Part shown: positions 34,623 through 43,723 of the stretch, piece by piece | Layout: every line of letters begins with the position of its first letter | How positions within the stretch are numbered: position 1 is the stretch's first letter | NCBI RefSeq assembly: GCF_902153245.2 | Contig: NZ_CABFWF030000018.1 | Span: forward strand, 203,343-267,342 | Length of the DNA stretch: 64,000 nt | Reading direction: 5' to 3' | DNA from: Pseudorhizobium endolithicum | GTDB taxonomy: Bacteria; Pseudomonadota; Alphaproteobacteria; Rhizobiales; Rhizobiaceae | Notes under the pieces: model-generated | What the model saw: only the letters and a program-made list of their open reading frames with translations | The model's database searches: none | Told to the model about the DNA's origin: nothing | Translations under genes and position numbers: made by a program

Positions 34623-36187
34623 CCGGCGCCGTCGGCGGATATCTGCGGTCCAACGCCACCGCAACCGGCCTCCTGACGATCGCTCTTGTCTGCGCGGCGA
34701 TGCTAGCTTTGCCCGGCCGGACAGTCACTGCGGCCTTCACGAATGATGTCCTGATCTTCCTCGATGGCGCCCATCGCATTGCCTGGGGTCAACTGCCGAA
34801 CCGCGACTTCCACACGGCGCTTGGGCCGCTGGTTTTCTATATCCCGGCCGTTGGATACTTCCTGAGCGGCAATTTCGGGGCGGCCATGCCTGTCGGCATG
34901 GCCGCGCTCCTGGTGGCTCTCCTCGCCCCCACCATCCGCATCCTGCAGTCCCGGTTGCGCACGCCAATCGCCGTGGCTCTCGGCGGATTTCTGATCGTCA
35001 TCCTGGCCGCCCCGACCAATCTTGGAAGTCCCGTCTCGCTTCTTTCCTTCGCCATGTTCTACAACCGCATCGGGTGGGTGGCGCTAGGGCTTCTCCTCGT
35101 AATGTACGTGAAACCGCGGAAGGCGACACCTGCTGGCGATCTCGCAGACGCCGCGGCAGCAGCTGTTCTCCTCCTGCTGCAGTTCTACACCAAGGCTACT
35201 TATGCGCTTGTGTCCCTCGCCTTCCTTCTCTTCATGCTGTCTGATCGGCACCAACGCAACTGGGTTGTTGGGAGCCTGCTGTTGGCGGTGGCGGGCGCCG
35301 CCGTCGTCGAATTCGCATGGCGCGGCTCATGGCAGTATATCGAGGATCTGACGGCTGCGGCACGGGTGAGCGGGGGAAGAAGTCTCATCGCCCTCGTCCG
35401 CTCGGCGCTCCATAACCTTGCTGACCTGACTGTCTTCGCGATCGCGGTCTCTGTCATGCTGTGGCAGACCCGCAATGTCCGCGACCTGCTGTTCTACGGC
35501 TTCTGTGCTGTTTCCGGCATCTTGATACTCAATCAGAATGCCCATGGATGGGGTATCATTTCACTTTACTTCGGTGCGGCAGTGGCGACCGAAAGCGCCT
35601 GCCGGCTTCGCTCCCGAGGGATCGGCAATGGAGCTCCCGAGACCTTGGGGGGCACGGGCATGCCGCTGCTTCTCGCCTTCCTCCTGCTCCCCCCAATCGT
35701 TCACCATGCATCGGTGCTCACCCTTCATGCGCGGCTTGCAATGATCAATGCCGGGACGCCACTGGGCTTGCCGAAACTGGAAGACTTCAGGCTTGTCGCG
35801 CCCGGAGCGTCGCCCGGGGCGTTCATGAACCGCTATCACGAAAGCATCGCCGACGGAGCCAGGCTGCTGCAGTCGCTCTCGCCGCAGGCAGAACGGGTCG
35901 TGGTCCTGGATTTCGTCAATCCGTTCTCGGCCGGGCTTGGTCTCCGCCCGCCGAACGGGGACAGCGCCTGGATGCACTGGGGCAGGAATATCAATGGGGA
36001 ATGGCATCTTGCTCCCGAAACCCTTTTCGCGGATGCAGAGATCGTCATGGTCCCGAAGGTCGGAATCAACAGCATCCCGTTGCAGCAGATCTACGGCCCC
36101 TTTATCTCCGGCAAGTTCATTCTCCTGAAAGAGAGCGACACGTGGATCGTCTACCGTAAACGGGAGACAGGAGGCGCAGCTCGGTGA
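34619..36187 (+). CDS. Polytopic membrane protein, paralog 2 of 3 (putative GT-C glycosyltransferase)
   Basis: 522 residues from GTG 34619, overlapping paralog 1 by 4 bp (GTGA). Same architecture: first-loop block FLDGAHRIAWGQLPNRDFH (Asp-Phe-His at 63-65), FYNRIGWVALGLLLVMYV, and soluble C-terminal domain with LDFVNPFSAGLGLRPPNGDS and HWGRNIN. Paralogs 2 and 3 are clearly closer to each other than to paralog 1. Helices and an outer domain suggest a periplasmic-facing transferase using a lipid-linked sugar, by analogy with AftA/Emb in mycobacteria, though it is half the Emb length. Confidence 0.75.
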   Translation: MTGAVGGYLRSNATATGLLTIALVCAAMLALPGRTVTAAFTNDVLIFLDGAHRIAWGQLPNRDFHTALGPLVFYIPAVGYFLSGNFGAAMPVGMAALLVALLAPTIRILQSRLRTPIAVALGGFLIVILAAPTNLGSPVSLLSFAMFYNRIGWVALGLLLVMYVKPRKATPAGDLADAAAAAVLLLLQFYTKATYALVSLAFLLFMLSDRHQRNWVVGSLLLAVAGAAVVEFAWRGSWQYIEDLTAAARVSGGRSLIALVRSALHNLADLTVFAIAVSVMLWQTRNVRDLLFYGFCAVSGILILNQNAHGWGIISLYFGAAVATESACRLRSRGIGNGAPETLGGTGMPLLLAFLLLPPIVHHASVLTLHARLAMINAGTPLGLPKLEDFRLVAPGASPGAFMNRYHESIADGARLLQSLSPQAERVVVLDFVNPFSAGLGLRPPNGDSAWMHWGRNINGEWHLAPETLFADAEIVMVPKVGINSIPLQQIYGPFISGKFILLKESDTWIVYRKRETGGAAR

Positions 36188-37767
36188 CTTCCAGCGAGAC
36201 AGCCACAGCGGCCTCATCAAAGGCGGCACGACACTCGAAATGGCGGCCAGCCCTAAGGCTGCGATTTGTCATCCTCTTCATCGGCATCATCCTGGCGGCG
36301 GTGCTGAGTCTGCCGGGTGAGACAGTGACGACGAAGTACGTCAATGATCTCTTCATCTTCCTGGATGGGGCGCATCGGATCTGGTCAGGGCAGGTTCCGA
36401 ACATCGATTTCCATAGCTCGCTCGGTCCCCTCGCCTTCTACATCCCGGCGGCCGGCTACGGCATTTCCGGCACATTGAGCGGCGCCATGCCAGCCGGCAT
36501 GGCGCTGGTGGTTCTCCTGCTTGCCCTGATCGCGTCCGAGGTCATCGCAACCCGCATGCGCACGTCGCTAGGGCTGCCGCTCGCGGTTTTCCTGCTTCTG
36601 GCCGCTGCCGTTCCTGTTAATCCCGGTGAATGGATCGGCGAGCTCTCCTTTGCCATGTTTTACAACCGCATCGGCTGGGCAGCACTCGGCCTTCTTCTGG
36701 TGATGTACCTGCCGCGGCAACCGGACCAGCCGCGGCGGCAGGTTGTCGATGCCCTTTGTGCGGCAGTTCTTTCGCTGTTGATGCTCTATACCAAAATCAC
36801 CTACGGCCTGATGGCAATGTCGTTCCTGACGTTCATGCTACTCGACCGTCGCCAGTTCCCCTGGAGCGCCATGGCACTGGCAATGGTGCTCGTCTCCGTC
36901 GGAATCATCGAACTTTTGTGGCAAGGAAGTTCCAGCCATCTTGAAGACCTGCGCCTTGCCGGCAGCGTCAGTGGCGATCTGCCAACATTGCGCGACATGG
37001 CGGATGTTATCCTGAAGAACCTGGCGGACATCACCGTCTTCGGCATATTTGCCGGCCTCCTGCTCCTTCTTCGCAGGCGCCTTCGGGACATCCTGTTCGT
37101 CGGCTTCTGCGTGGCAAGCGGTCTGCTGATCATCGAACAGAACTTCCAGATCGTGGGAATCCTGACGCTAGGCGCGGGCGCTGCAGTGATAGCCGAACTG
37201 CTGTTGCGTCCGCAGGGCTGCACTGTCCAGCAGCGATGGGCCCGGGGACTGCCGCTGCTTCTGGGGGCGCTGATCCTGCCGCCGACTGTCAGCCATGCGA
37301 TCAGCCTTACCCTGCACCCCGTCTATGCCGTCTCCGGGAAAGGCGAACAACTGGCACTTCCGGCGTTCGAAGGTATTCGTCTCGTCCCGATGTGGAGCCG
37401 GGGGCAGTACGACTTCTTCCGTCGCTACAATGCGTCGATGGCCGATGGAGCGGCTGCCTTGACGGCACTTGGTGGGCCGGTCGAGCGGGTGGCAGTTCTC
37501 GATTTCGTCAATCCCTTTTCCGCCGGTATGGATCTCGATCCGCCCGCCGGAGATAGCCCTTGGTATCACTGGGGCCGGACCATCGACCGCAGTCACTTCC
37601 CCGCCCCGGAGGTAATATTCGCAGATGCCGAGTTTATCATGGACCCCAAGTCGCCGATCGAAATCTATACCGCTGGCGGAATGCGGGAGGTCTACGGCGC
37701 CTATATCACAGAGCGGTATGTCTTGGTGTCAGAAACGTCGCACTGGATCATCTACCGGCGACGCTGA
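36184..37767 (+). CDS. Polytopic membrane protein, paralog 3 of 3 (putative GT-C glycosyltransferase)
   Basis: 527 residues; GTG 36184 overlaps paralog 2 by 4 bp. Contains FLDGAHRIWSGQVPNIDFH (Asp-Phe-His at 75-77), FYNRIGWAALGLLLVMYL and the C-terminal LDFVNPFSAGMDLDPPAGDS with HWGRTID. Hydropathy and layout are the same as paralog 2. The last 16 bp overlap the end of the convergent GT87 gene. Three chained paralogs with start-stop overlaps imply equal production and possibly a hetero-oligomer or step-specific transferases. Confidence 0.75.
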   Translation: MTSSETATAASSKAARHSKWRPALRLRFVILFIGIILAAVLSLPGETVTTKYVNDLFIFLDGAHRIWSGQVPNIDFHSSLGPLAFYIPAAGYGISGTLSGAMPAGMALVVLLLALIASEVIATRMRTSLGLPLAVFLLLAAAVPVNPGEWIGELSFAMFYNRIGWAALGLLLVMYLPRQPDQPRRQVVDALCAAVLSLLMLYTKITYGLMAMSFLTFMLLDRRQFPWSAMALAMVLVSVGIIELLWQGSSSHLEDLRLAGSVSGDLPTLRDMADVILKNLADITVFGIFAGLLLLLRRRLRDILFVGFCVASGLLIIEQNFQIVGILTLGAGAAVIAELLLRPQGCTVQQRWARGLPLLLGALILPPTVSHAISLTLHPVYAVSGKGEQLALPAFEGIRLVPMWSRGQYDFFRRYNASMADGAAALTALGGPVERVAVLDFVNPFSAGMDLDPPAGDSPWYHWGRTIDRSHFPAPEVIFADAEFIMDPKSPIEIYTAGGMREVYGAYITERYVLVSETSHWIIYRRR

Positions 37768-38915
37768 GCAGCGTGATGTGAAGCCTCCTGGGCTACGAGA
37801 CCTAGGAGAAGCAGGACAAGCGACCAACCATAGACTGAACCAATGGTCGCTTGAACCAGAGCCGGTTTCCCGAACTGCCCCAACACCAATGGCACGGGTA
37901 TGGTGAATGCAACAGCGACAGGCCATGTCCACGGCCTGTGCCAGTGGTGGAGGAGCACCGGAAGCAGAAATAGCGTATAGTGGATCCAGCCGAGCGGCGA
38001 AGCGAGGAGCGCCGCTACAAGAGCAAAGCTGCTGATATCCATCAGTTGCGGTCGCCGCCAGTAGGCCCATGCCGCAAGGGAGAGTAGAAGAAGCGCGCCA
38101 AGTACGGTGCCAAGCATGGGCAGTCCAGCGCGCGATGCCAGACCTGCGAAGGATGCATTGGTGAGAAACCAGGCCCGTTCGCCATCCGATGCCACGAGCG
38201 TCAACCAGTCCACATAGATCTGGGGGCCGAAGACGGCCAGAGGAATGGCAGCCACGACGGCGGCAGTGGCGGCCGCTATCCAGACTGGCTTCGAATAACC
38301 CGCCAGGAAAAGCAGCACTGGCCAGACCAGGAAGTTCGGCTTCATCGAGATGAGCAGGCCGATCAGGATGCCTGCCTGGAGGAACTTTCCGCGCTCCAGC
38401 GAGAGCCAGGCTCCGACCGTTGCCAAGACGAGCGGCGTATAGATCTGACCAAGGTAGAGCGTGTCCCAGAATCCCGCCAGCGCGAAAGCCCATATTCCAA
38501 GCAGCACCGCCTCCACTCCCCCGCTATAGCGACGCAGCAGCAGAAGCACAGCGCCAAGGTGGCAGACGAGGGAAATGACCCACCATAGCCGGAGCGATGT
38601 CGCGGGATCCGCAATGTCGAAGACCTGGAACAGAAGCGCCGAGATCGGCGGGTTGAGGTTGGGGTTCCATGCCTCGAAACCAGGGAAAACCACGTGGGGA
38701 GTCAGGGGCGGGTAGACACCGTAGGGATCTAGACCGCTCGCCGCGGCGCGCCCCGACGCGACAAAGGCGCCGAAGTCCCAGAGCCCATGATCGGACATCA
38801 CGCGAGGATATTCGAAGTTGATCGCCCACACGCCAAGCGCGGCAAACCCAAGAGCCACAGCCAGCCGCAACACTCGCTGCGCCTCATCCGTTTGAGGAAG
38901 CTGCCTTGAATACAT
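37752..38915 (-). CDS. GT87 (DUF2029) family membrane glycosyltransferase
   Basis: 387 residues with about 10 membrane helices. The first outer loop has the DUF2029/GT87 signature: WDFGAFVASGRAAASGLDPYG, then NPNLNPPISALLFQ, and later GQIYTPLVLATV and ISMKPNFLVWPVLLFLAGY. GT87 includes mycobacterial PimE and the arabinofuranosyltransferase AftC, which use polyprenyl-phosphate sugars. Convergent with the paralog triplet (16-bp overlap), so it belongs to the same locus although oppositely transcribed. Proposed role: adding arabinose or another lipid-linked sugar. Confidence 0.82.
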   Translation of the reverse strand: MYSRQLPQTDEAQRVLRLAVALGFAALGVWAINFEYPRVMSDHGLWDFGAFVASGRAAASGLDPYGVYPPLTPHVVFPGFEAWNPNLNPPISALLFQVFDIADPATSLRLWWVISLVCHLGAVLLLLRRYSGGVEAVLLGIWAFALAGFWDTLYLGQIYTPLVLATVGAWLSLERGKFLQAGILIGLLISMKPNFLVWPVLLFLAGYSKPVWIAAATAAVVAAIPLAVFGPQIYVDWLTLVASDGERAWFLTNASFAGLASRAGLPMLGTVLGALLLLSLAAWAYWRRPQLMDISSFALVAALLASPLGWIHYTLFLLPVLLHHWHRPWTWPVAVAFTIPVPLVLGQFGKPALVQATIGSVYGWSLVLLLLGLVAQEASHHAAQRRR

Positions 38916-39072
38916 CCGTCTTGCCCTCTCGATGAGCGCTTTTTGCTCACCACGCTGAACAAACGAGGGTCCCCTTAGTTGCGACCGCTATGGAACTATT
39001 AAAGGCCAGCGGAACCTTGGCGGCTCTCGCAGGTTCGAAAGTGCCTCACTACCGAAGGCTGGAGAAGCTCCT

Positions 39073-39240
39073 ATGAACCGGAACGTCCTAATTGGCATCG
39101 GCGTGATAGTTGTGATTCTTCTAATCGTCATGTTCATGATGCCGACATCCGATGAACCTGCGGGTGATGCAGGCGCTCCAACAGCACCGCCTGCGGCTAC
39201 AGAAACGTCGCCTCCCGCAACCACGGCGCCGTCGAACTGA
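39073..39240 (+). CDS. Small single-pass membrane protein with Pro/Thr-rich tail
   Basis: 55 residues; ATG 39073 follows GGAG (39061). One strong helix, NVLIGIGVIVVILLIVMFMM, then a periplasmic-type tail rich in Pro, Ala and Thr (APTAPPAATETSPP). The tail is the sort of disordered, hydroxyl-rich sequence that could be glycosylated, notable next to a glycosyltransferase locus, but that is speculation. No family recognised. Similar short TM/Pro-rich proteins are common in rhizobia. Confidence 0.65.
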   Translation: MNRNVLIGIGVIVVILLIVMFMMPTSDEPAGDAGAPTAPPAATETSPPATTAPSN

Positions 39241-39512
39241 AGCTTGGGCCTGATCAACGTCAGGGTCTGCCACCCTGAGCCAAGAAGCTGATGGTCCAGG
39301 CTCACAGCTTGCGGGAAAACACCGTGCCATTGCGCCCAAGCATTCGGGAGGGGCGTCGGACATGGTCGATCTTGCCGCGCCGCTTGTGAGGCTCTCGCTC
39401 CTGGTGTCTCCGAGGGCTCTATTTTGCGGCCTGGACCGCGGCAGACCAAACCTGATCGTGGAGATGCCTCACCGGATCAAATCGAGTTGAACTAGACGGA
39501 ACGTGCGAGATT

Positions 39513-40376
39513 CTAGTCCCCAAGAAGCTGGCGGTCGTCGCCATCGCGGTTGCGCACCAGTTCCTCCTTGATGCTGCGTAGCGATTTGAGTGCCTTGTTG
39601 CGATCGGCATAGGCAACCATGTTGGCTAGGATGTCGATCGCAGCCAGATAGGCGTAGCGGGTGGATGTCGGTCTGAATATGTTCTTGCCCTCGGGCATCT
39701 CGATCGCGATCACCAGATCTGCGGCCATTGCGACCGGCGAGCCGGCCTGAGTCATCACGATAGTCGGAATGGCATTCTGCCTCAGAAGCTCCAGGCAATG
39801 GACCAGTTCCATGTCCCGGCCGGTGAACGACGACCCGAACACCACCGTTCCGGGCTGCGCAGCAGCCGATAGCATCAGGTTCATGCCGTGATCGTTGGAA
39901 GCATTTATGCGGCAGCCGAGACGGAACAGGCGATTGTGCAGCTCATTGACGATCATCGCCGAGTTGCCGCTGGCGCCGAAGGCCTGGATGAAATCGGCGG
40001 TCCGCAGGACCTGCGCCGCCTTTTCGATGGTCCGGAGGTCGAGCTGGCGATGCAATTCGAAAAGCGCGTTCTGTGCTTTCGAGACGATATCGTGCGCCAC
40101 CTCCTCGGCGGTCGCGGTCGGCGCCTCTGGCTTGAGATAGCGCAGGCCGACGTAAGCGAGCTTGGCGAGCCGCACCTTGAAGTCGGAATAGCCCTGGCAG
40201 CCCAACCGCCGGCAGAAACGGGTGACCGTCGGTGGCGAGACACCAGCACGCTCCGCCAGTTCCACAATGGACGCGTTGACGACGAAATCCACGTTCTCCA
40301 GCGCGAATTGCGCGAGCCTGGCCTCCAGGCCCGAGAGCCGGCCATCCTCGTCGGAAAGAGCGTGAAACAGGTCCAT
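39513..40376 (-). CDS. RpiR/MurR-family transcriptional regulator
   Basis: 287 residues from the Met at 40376 (MDLFHALSDEDGRLS); the frame is open further upstream but crosses the intergenic region. N-terminal RpiR helix-turn-helix (NASIVELAERAGVSPPTVTRFCRRLGCQGYSDFKVRL) and C-terminal SIS sugar-isomerase domain (DFIQAFGASGNSAMIVNELHNRLFRLG). SIS domains usually bind phosphosugars or amino-sugar effectors. Divergent from the dehydratase-like gene at 40564, with an inverted repeat between (40417-40433), so it is the probable local regulator. Longest quoted motif core: VSPPTVTRFCRRLGCQG. Confidence 0.9.
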   Translation of the reverse strand: MDLFHALSDEDGRLSGLEARLAQFALENVDFVVNASIVELAERAGVSPPTVTRFCRRLGCQGYSDFKVRLAKLAYVGLRYLKPEAPTATAEEVAHDIVSKAQNALFELHRQLDLRTIEKAAQVLRTADFIQAFGASGNSAMIVNELHNRLFRLGCRINASNDHGMNLMLSAAAQPGTVVFGSSFTGRDMELVHCLELLRQNAIPTIVMTQAGSPVAMAADLVIAIEMPEGKNIFRPTSTRYAYLAAIDILANMVAYADRNKALKSLRSIKEELVRNRDGDDRQLLGD

Positions 40377-40416
40377 CCGGCTATCCCTATTGGTCAGTGC
40401 AAAAAATGAAGTGCTT

Positions 40417-40433
40417 GTGAAAATGAATTTCAC
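40417..40433. promoter_or_regulatory. Candidate RpiR operator
   Basis: GTGAAA and TTTCAC flank a 5-nt spacer (ATGAA). It sits between divergent regulator and target genes, 40 bp before the regulator start. Similar A/T-rich GAAA-TTTC repeats are typical of RpiR/MurR targets. Confidence 0.5.
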
Positions 40434-40563
40434 TGTCTGACTTTTTGATACCATAATGGGGGCAAGCATCAACGAAACTTGCCCCTCTCGCGAAAATATA
40501 AGTAATCCTTCTGCGCCGCGATACGCTCATCACTCGGCGCATCTTTCCCAACGAGGTCCAATC

Positions 40564-41652
40564 ATGAGCTATCCCTGGCCCGAAGCCGGCACGCCGCTTG
40601 AACAGGTTGCAACCCCTATGCCGGTCATTGACGAGGATCGCATGGCCGCCAACATCGCCCGCGTTCAGGCCTATTGCGATCAACACGGCAAAGCATTCCG
40701 GCCTCATATCAAGACCCACAAGATCGCCGCCGTCGCCCGCCAGCAGGTTGACGCCGGCGCGGTCGGCATCAACTGCCAGAAGGTGACCGAAGCGGAAGTC
40801 TTTGCTGATGCCGGGTTCGACGACATCCTGATCACCTACAACATCCTGGGGTCGGCCAAGCTCTCGCGGTTGAAGGCACTCAATGCAAGGATTGCAAGGC
40901 TTGCGGTCGTCGCCGACAGCGAGGTCACCGTTGCCGGCCTCGCCTCGACCTTCGAGGCCGGTCGTCCGCTGACGGTCCTGGTCGAATGCGATACGGGCGC
41001 CAGGCGCTGCGGCGTCCAGACGCCGGAGGCGGCGGTCGCTCTTGCCGAACAGATCGCCTCGGTAGCCGGCCTGCGTTTCGGCGGCATCATGACCTATCCG
41101 GCCGTGGGCGGCGCGGCAGAGGTCGAGGCCTTCCTGGCCCGCACCATGATGCTCCTGTCGCAAAAGGGGATCGACTGCCCCGTCCGCTCCAGTGGCGGTT
41201 CGCCGGATCTCTTTGCCGCCCATCTCGTACCGTCCGCCACCGAACATCGGGCCGGCACCTATGTCTATAACGACCGCAGCATGGTCCGCGCCGGCCATTG
41301 CACCGCGGATGACCTTGCCATGCATGTCCTCGCGACGGTGGTTTCTCGTCCGGCAGCGGATCGCGCGGTGCTGGATTGCGGCTCGAAGGCCCTGACCTCC
41401 GATCTGCTCGGGTTCACCGACTATGGCGCCATCGACGGTTTCGAGGGTGCGCGCATCGTATCGCTGTCGGAGGAACATGCGGTGGTCGATCTTTCGGAGT
41501 GCACGAAGCCATTTCCGCAAATCGGCACCATGGTGAAGGTGGTCCCGAACCACACCTGCGTCGTCACCAATCTCTTCGACCGGATGGTCTTTCATCGCAA
41601 CGGTCGCGTCACGCGGGTCGAGAACGTGGATGCGCGCGGCGCGGTCTGGTAG
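40564..41652 (+). CDS. D-serine/D-threonine dehydratase-like PLP enzyme (alanine-racemase fold)
   Basis: 362 residues from ATG 40564 after AACGAGG. N-terminal alanine-racemase barrel with the PLP-lysine motif RPHIKTHK (~46-53), VECDTGARRCGV, RFGGIMTYPAVGG, then SSGGSPDLFAA; C-terminal DSD domain with LDCGSKALTSDLLGF, SEEHAVVDLS, and metal ligands expected near VPNHTCVVTNLFD. The class covers D-serine and D-threonine dehydratases/aldolases and 3-hydroxy-D-aspartate aldolases; the exact substrate is not determined. Downstream genes encode a peptidase, dipeptide transporter and RidA. Confidence 0.88.
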   Translation: MSYPWPEAGTPLEQVATPMPVIDEDRMAANIARVQAYCDQHGKAFRPHIKTHKIAAVARQQVDAGAVGINCQKVTEAEVFADAGFDDILITYNILGSAKLSRLKALNARIARLAVVADSEVTVAGLASTFEAGRPLTVLVECDTGARRCGVQTPEAAVALAEQIASVAGLRFGGIMTYPAVGGAAEVEAFLARTMMLLSQKGIDCPVRSSGGSPDLFAAHLVPSATEHRAGTYVYNDRSMVRAGHCTADDLAMHVLATVVSRPAADRAVLDCGSKALTSDLLGFTDYGAIDGFEGARIVSLSEEHAVVDLSECTKPFPQIGTMVKVVPNHTCVVTNLFDRMVFHRNGRVTRVENVDARGAVW

Positions 41653-42177
41653 GGCTTGGCTCGTAGATTTTTTGTCGCATCCCATCGATGGGTAGCGCCG
41701 AGCCCTTCGGGGCCGGCAGCATGATGAAAATGGCGCGCCTCCTGCAGGCGCGCTTTTTCATGGGGGCGGCGCCCCGACAGCCTGACGGCCACACCCCGGC
41801 CGGTTGGAAGCTTCTGAATATACAGAGGAATGCTTCTCCACCTGCGGGAGGGCTATTTTCAAATGACCTCTACCTCCTGAAAATTTCCTTGGATTTCGGG
41901 AGAGCAGAAAAATAATTACAGATTTTGCCCCGATGTGGAAAGATGCATTGACTTGAAGCTGTTTTGACGCATTATGAAGAAAATAAATTACACCGATACG
42001 GTGAGCGGGTGAACTGAGGAAGACGGGAATTCAATCTCCAAGTGCTGCGGCTATGGCTGAAAAGATGGCCATGTAGTCCGTCGGCAATCGGAAATTTGGC
42101 CATCAAGACAACATGGCGACGGTAGCGAGCCCCGACAGCGGTGGCCCGGAGGCCGGAGTGTATTCGGATAAGACTAA
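41653..42177. other. Long intergenic region between the PLP enzyme and the MlrC-type gene
   Basis: About 525 bases. It holds the terminator at 41733-41758 and then an AT-richer stretch (around 41900-41990) that could carry the promoter of the M81 peptidase and transporter genes. No gene is supported. Confidence 0.6.
41733..41758 (+). terminator. Intrinsic terminator after the PLP enzyme gene
   Basis: GCGCGCCT (41733-41740) pairs with AGGCGCGC (41746-41753) around a 5-nt loop CCTGC, and is followed by TTTTT. A classical Rho-independent terminator about 80 bp after the stop. Confidence 0.8.
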
Positions 42178-43659
42178 ATGCGCATTTTCACCGCCTCGCT
42201 GGCGACCGAGACGAACACCTTCTCCCCCGTACCGACAGACATGAATGCCTTCAAGGCGGCGTTCTACGCCGGACCGGGCGAGCACCCGGATACGCCGACA
42301 CTCTGCTCCTCCGTCGTTCCGATCCTGCGCCGCCGCGGCCGGGAAGAAGGCTTCACCGTCATCGAAGGCACGTCCTGCTGGGCCGAACCTGCCGGCCTCA
42401 TCCAGCGCCGCACCTACGAGACGCTGCGTGACCTGATTCTCTCCGAGCTGAGGGCAGCGCTGCCTGTCAACGGAGTGGTGCTCGGTCTGCATGGCGCGAT
42501 GGCCGCTCAAGGCTATGACGATCCGGAAGGCGATCTTCTGTCCCGCATCCGCGAAATCGTCGGACCGGACGTACTGATCGCGGCGGAATTCGACCCGCAC
42601 AGCCATTTGACCGCGCTGCGGGTGGCCAATCTGGACATCATGGCCGCCTTTCTCGAATTCCCGCATACGGACTTCGAGGAGCGCGGGGAGCATGTCGTCG
42701 AACTGGCGCTCAGGGCGCTACGTGGAAGGATCAAACCCGTCATCTCCACCTTCGATTGCCGGATGATCACGATTTTCCCGACCAGCCGCGAGCCAATGCG
42801 GTCCTTCGTGGATCGCCTCAAGGCAATGGAAGGCAAGGACGGCATTCTTTCGATATCCATCATCCACGGCTTCATGGCCGGAGATTTGCCGGACATGGGG
42901 ACCCGGATCGTCGTCGTCACCGACAACGACAGGGCCAAGGGCGACGAAGTGGCCGCGACGCTCGGCCGCAAACTTTACAGCCTGCGCAAGATGACGGCGA
43001 TGCCCATGTTCGACACGGAAATCGGTCTCGACCAGGCGGTCGCCATCCGCGCCGCCAATCCCGACAAGCCGGTCACGATAGCGGATATCTGGGACAATCC
43101 CGGCGGCGGCGTTGCCGGTGACGCAACCCATGTCCTTCGCCGCATGATGGAACGTGGACTGGATGACTTCGCCGTGGCAACGATATGGGATCCGGTTGCC
43201 GTCTCCTTCTGCCATGCGGCAGGAGAAGGCGCGGAACTTGCGCTACGCGTCGGCGGCAAGTCGGGCCCCGAGGGCGGCGACCCGCTGGACCTGCGCGTCA
43301 CCGTGAGACGGGTGTTCGACGCCGGCTGCCAAAGCTTCCGCAATTCCCGCGTCACACTCGGCAGTACCGCGGTCATCCGCCCGATCGGCACCAACATCGA
43401 TATCCTGCTGATCACCAGCCGGACGCAGACCTACGAGCCCGACATCTTTACCAATCAGGGCGTGGACGTCTCAGAGAAGTCATATCTGCTGATAAAGTCG
43501 ACGAACCACTTCTATGCCGGGTTCCAGCCGATCTCCTCCGAGATCATCTATATCGCCGCACCCACTTCCTATCCCACGGACCCTGCAACGACGCCTTACC
43601 GCAAAGCGAGCCTTGAGCTTTGGCCGCGCGTCGCTGATCCGCTGGGACTGGATACCTGA
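42178..43659 (+). CDS. M81 family metallopeptidase (microcystinase MlrC-like)
   Basis: 493 residues; ATG 42178. The M81/MlrC core is clear: RIFTASLATETNTFSPVPT at the start, LGLHGAMAAQGYDDPEGDLL, AAEFDPHSHLT with metal-binding Asp and His, and late DIWDNPGGGVAGDATHVL. MlrC of sphingomonads cleaves the linear peptide product of microcystin degradation; other relatives act on small peptides and are often wrongly named. Here it is linked to a D-amino-acid-type PLP enzyme, a dipeptide-type transporter and RidA, so a small-peptide substrate with unusual residues is plausible. Cytoplasmic, no signal sequence. Confidence 0.9.
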   Translation: MRIFTASLATETNTFSPVPTDMNAFKAAFYAGPGEHPDTPTLCSSVVPILRRRGREEGFTVIEGTSCWAEPAGLIQRRTYETLRDLILSELRAALPVNGVVLGLHGAMAAQGYDDPEGDLLSRIREIVGPDVLIAAEFDPHSHLTALRVANLDIMAAFLEFPHTDFEERGEHVVELALRALRGRIKPVISTFDCRMITIFPTSREPMRSFVDRLKAMEGKDGILSISIIHGFMAGDLPDMGTRIVVVTDNDRAKGDEVAATLGRKLYSLRKMTAMPMFDTEIGLDQAVAIRAANPDKPVTIADIWDNPGGGVAGDATHVLRRMMERGLDDFAVATIWDPVAVSFCHAAGEGAELALRVGGKSGPEGGDPLDLRVTVRRVFDAGCQSFRNSRVTLGSTAVIRPIGTNIDILLITSRTQTYEPDIFTNQGVDVSEKSYLLIKSTNHFYAGFQPISSEIIYIAAPTSYPTDPATTPYRKASLELWPRVADPLGLDT

Positions 43660-43723
43660 ATTTCGGCCGGGCAGGAAAGACGGCCGGGAGTATCGACCAA
43701 CCGAACGCAACAAGGGGACGAGG

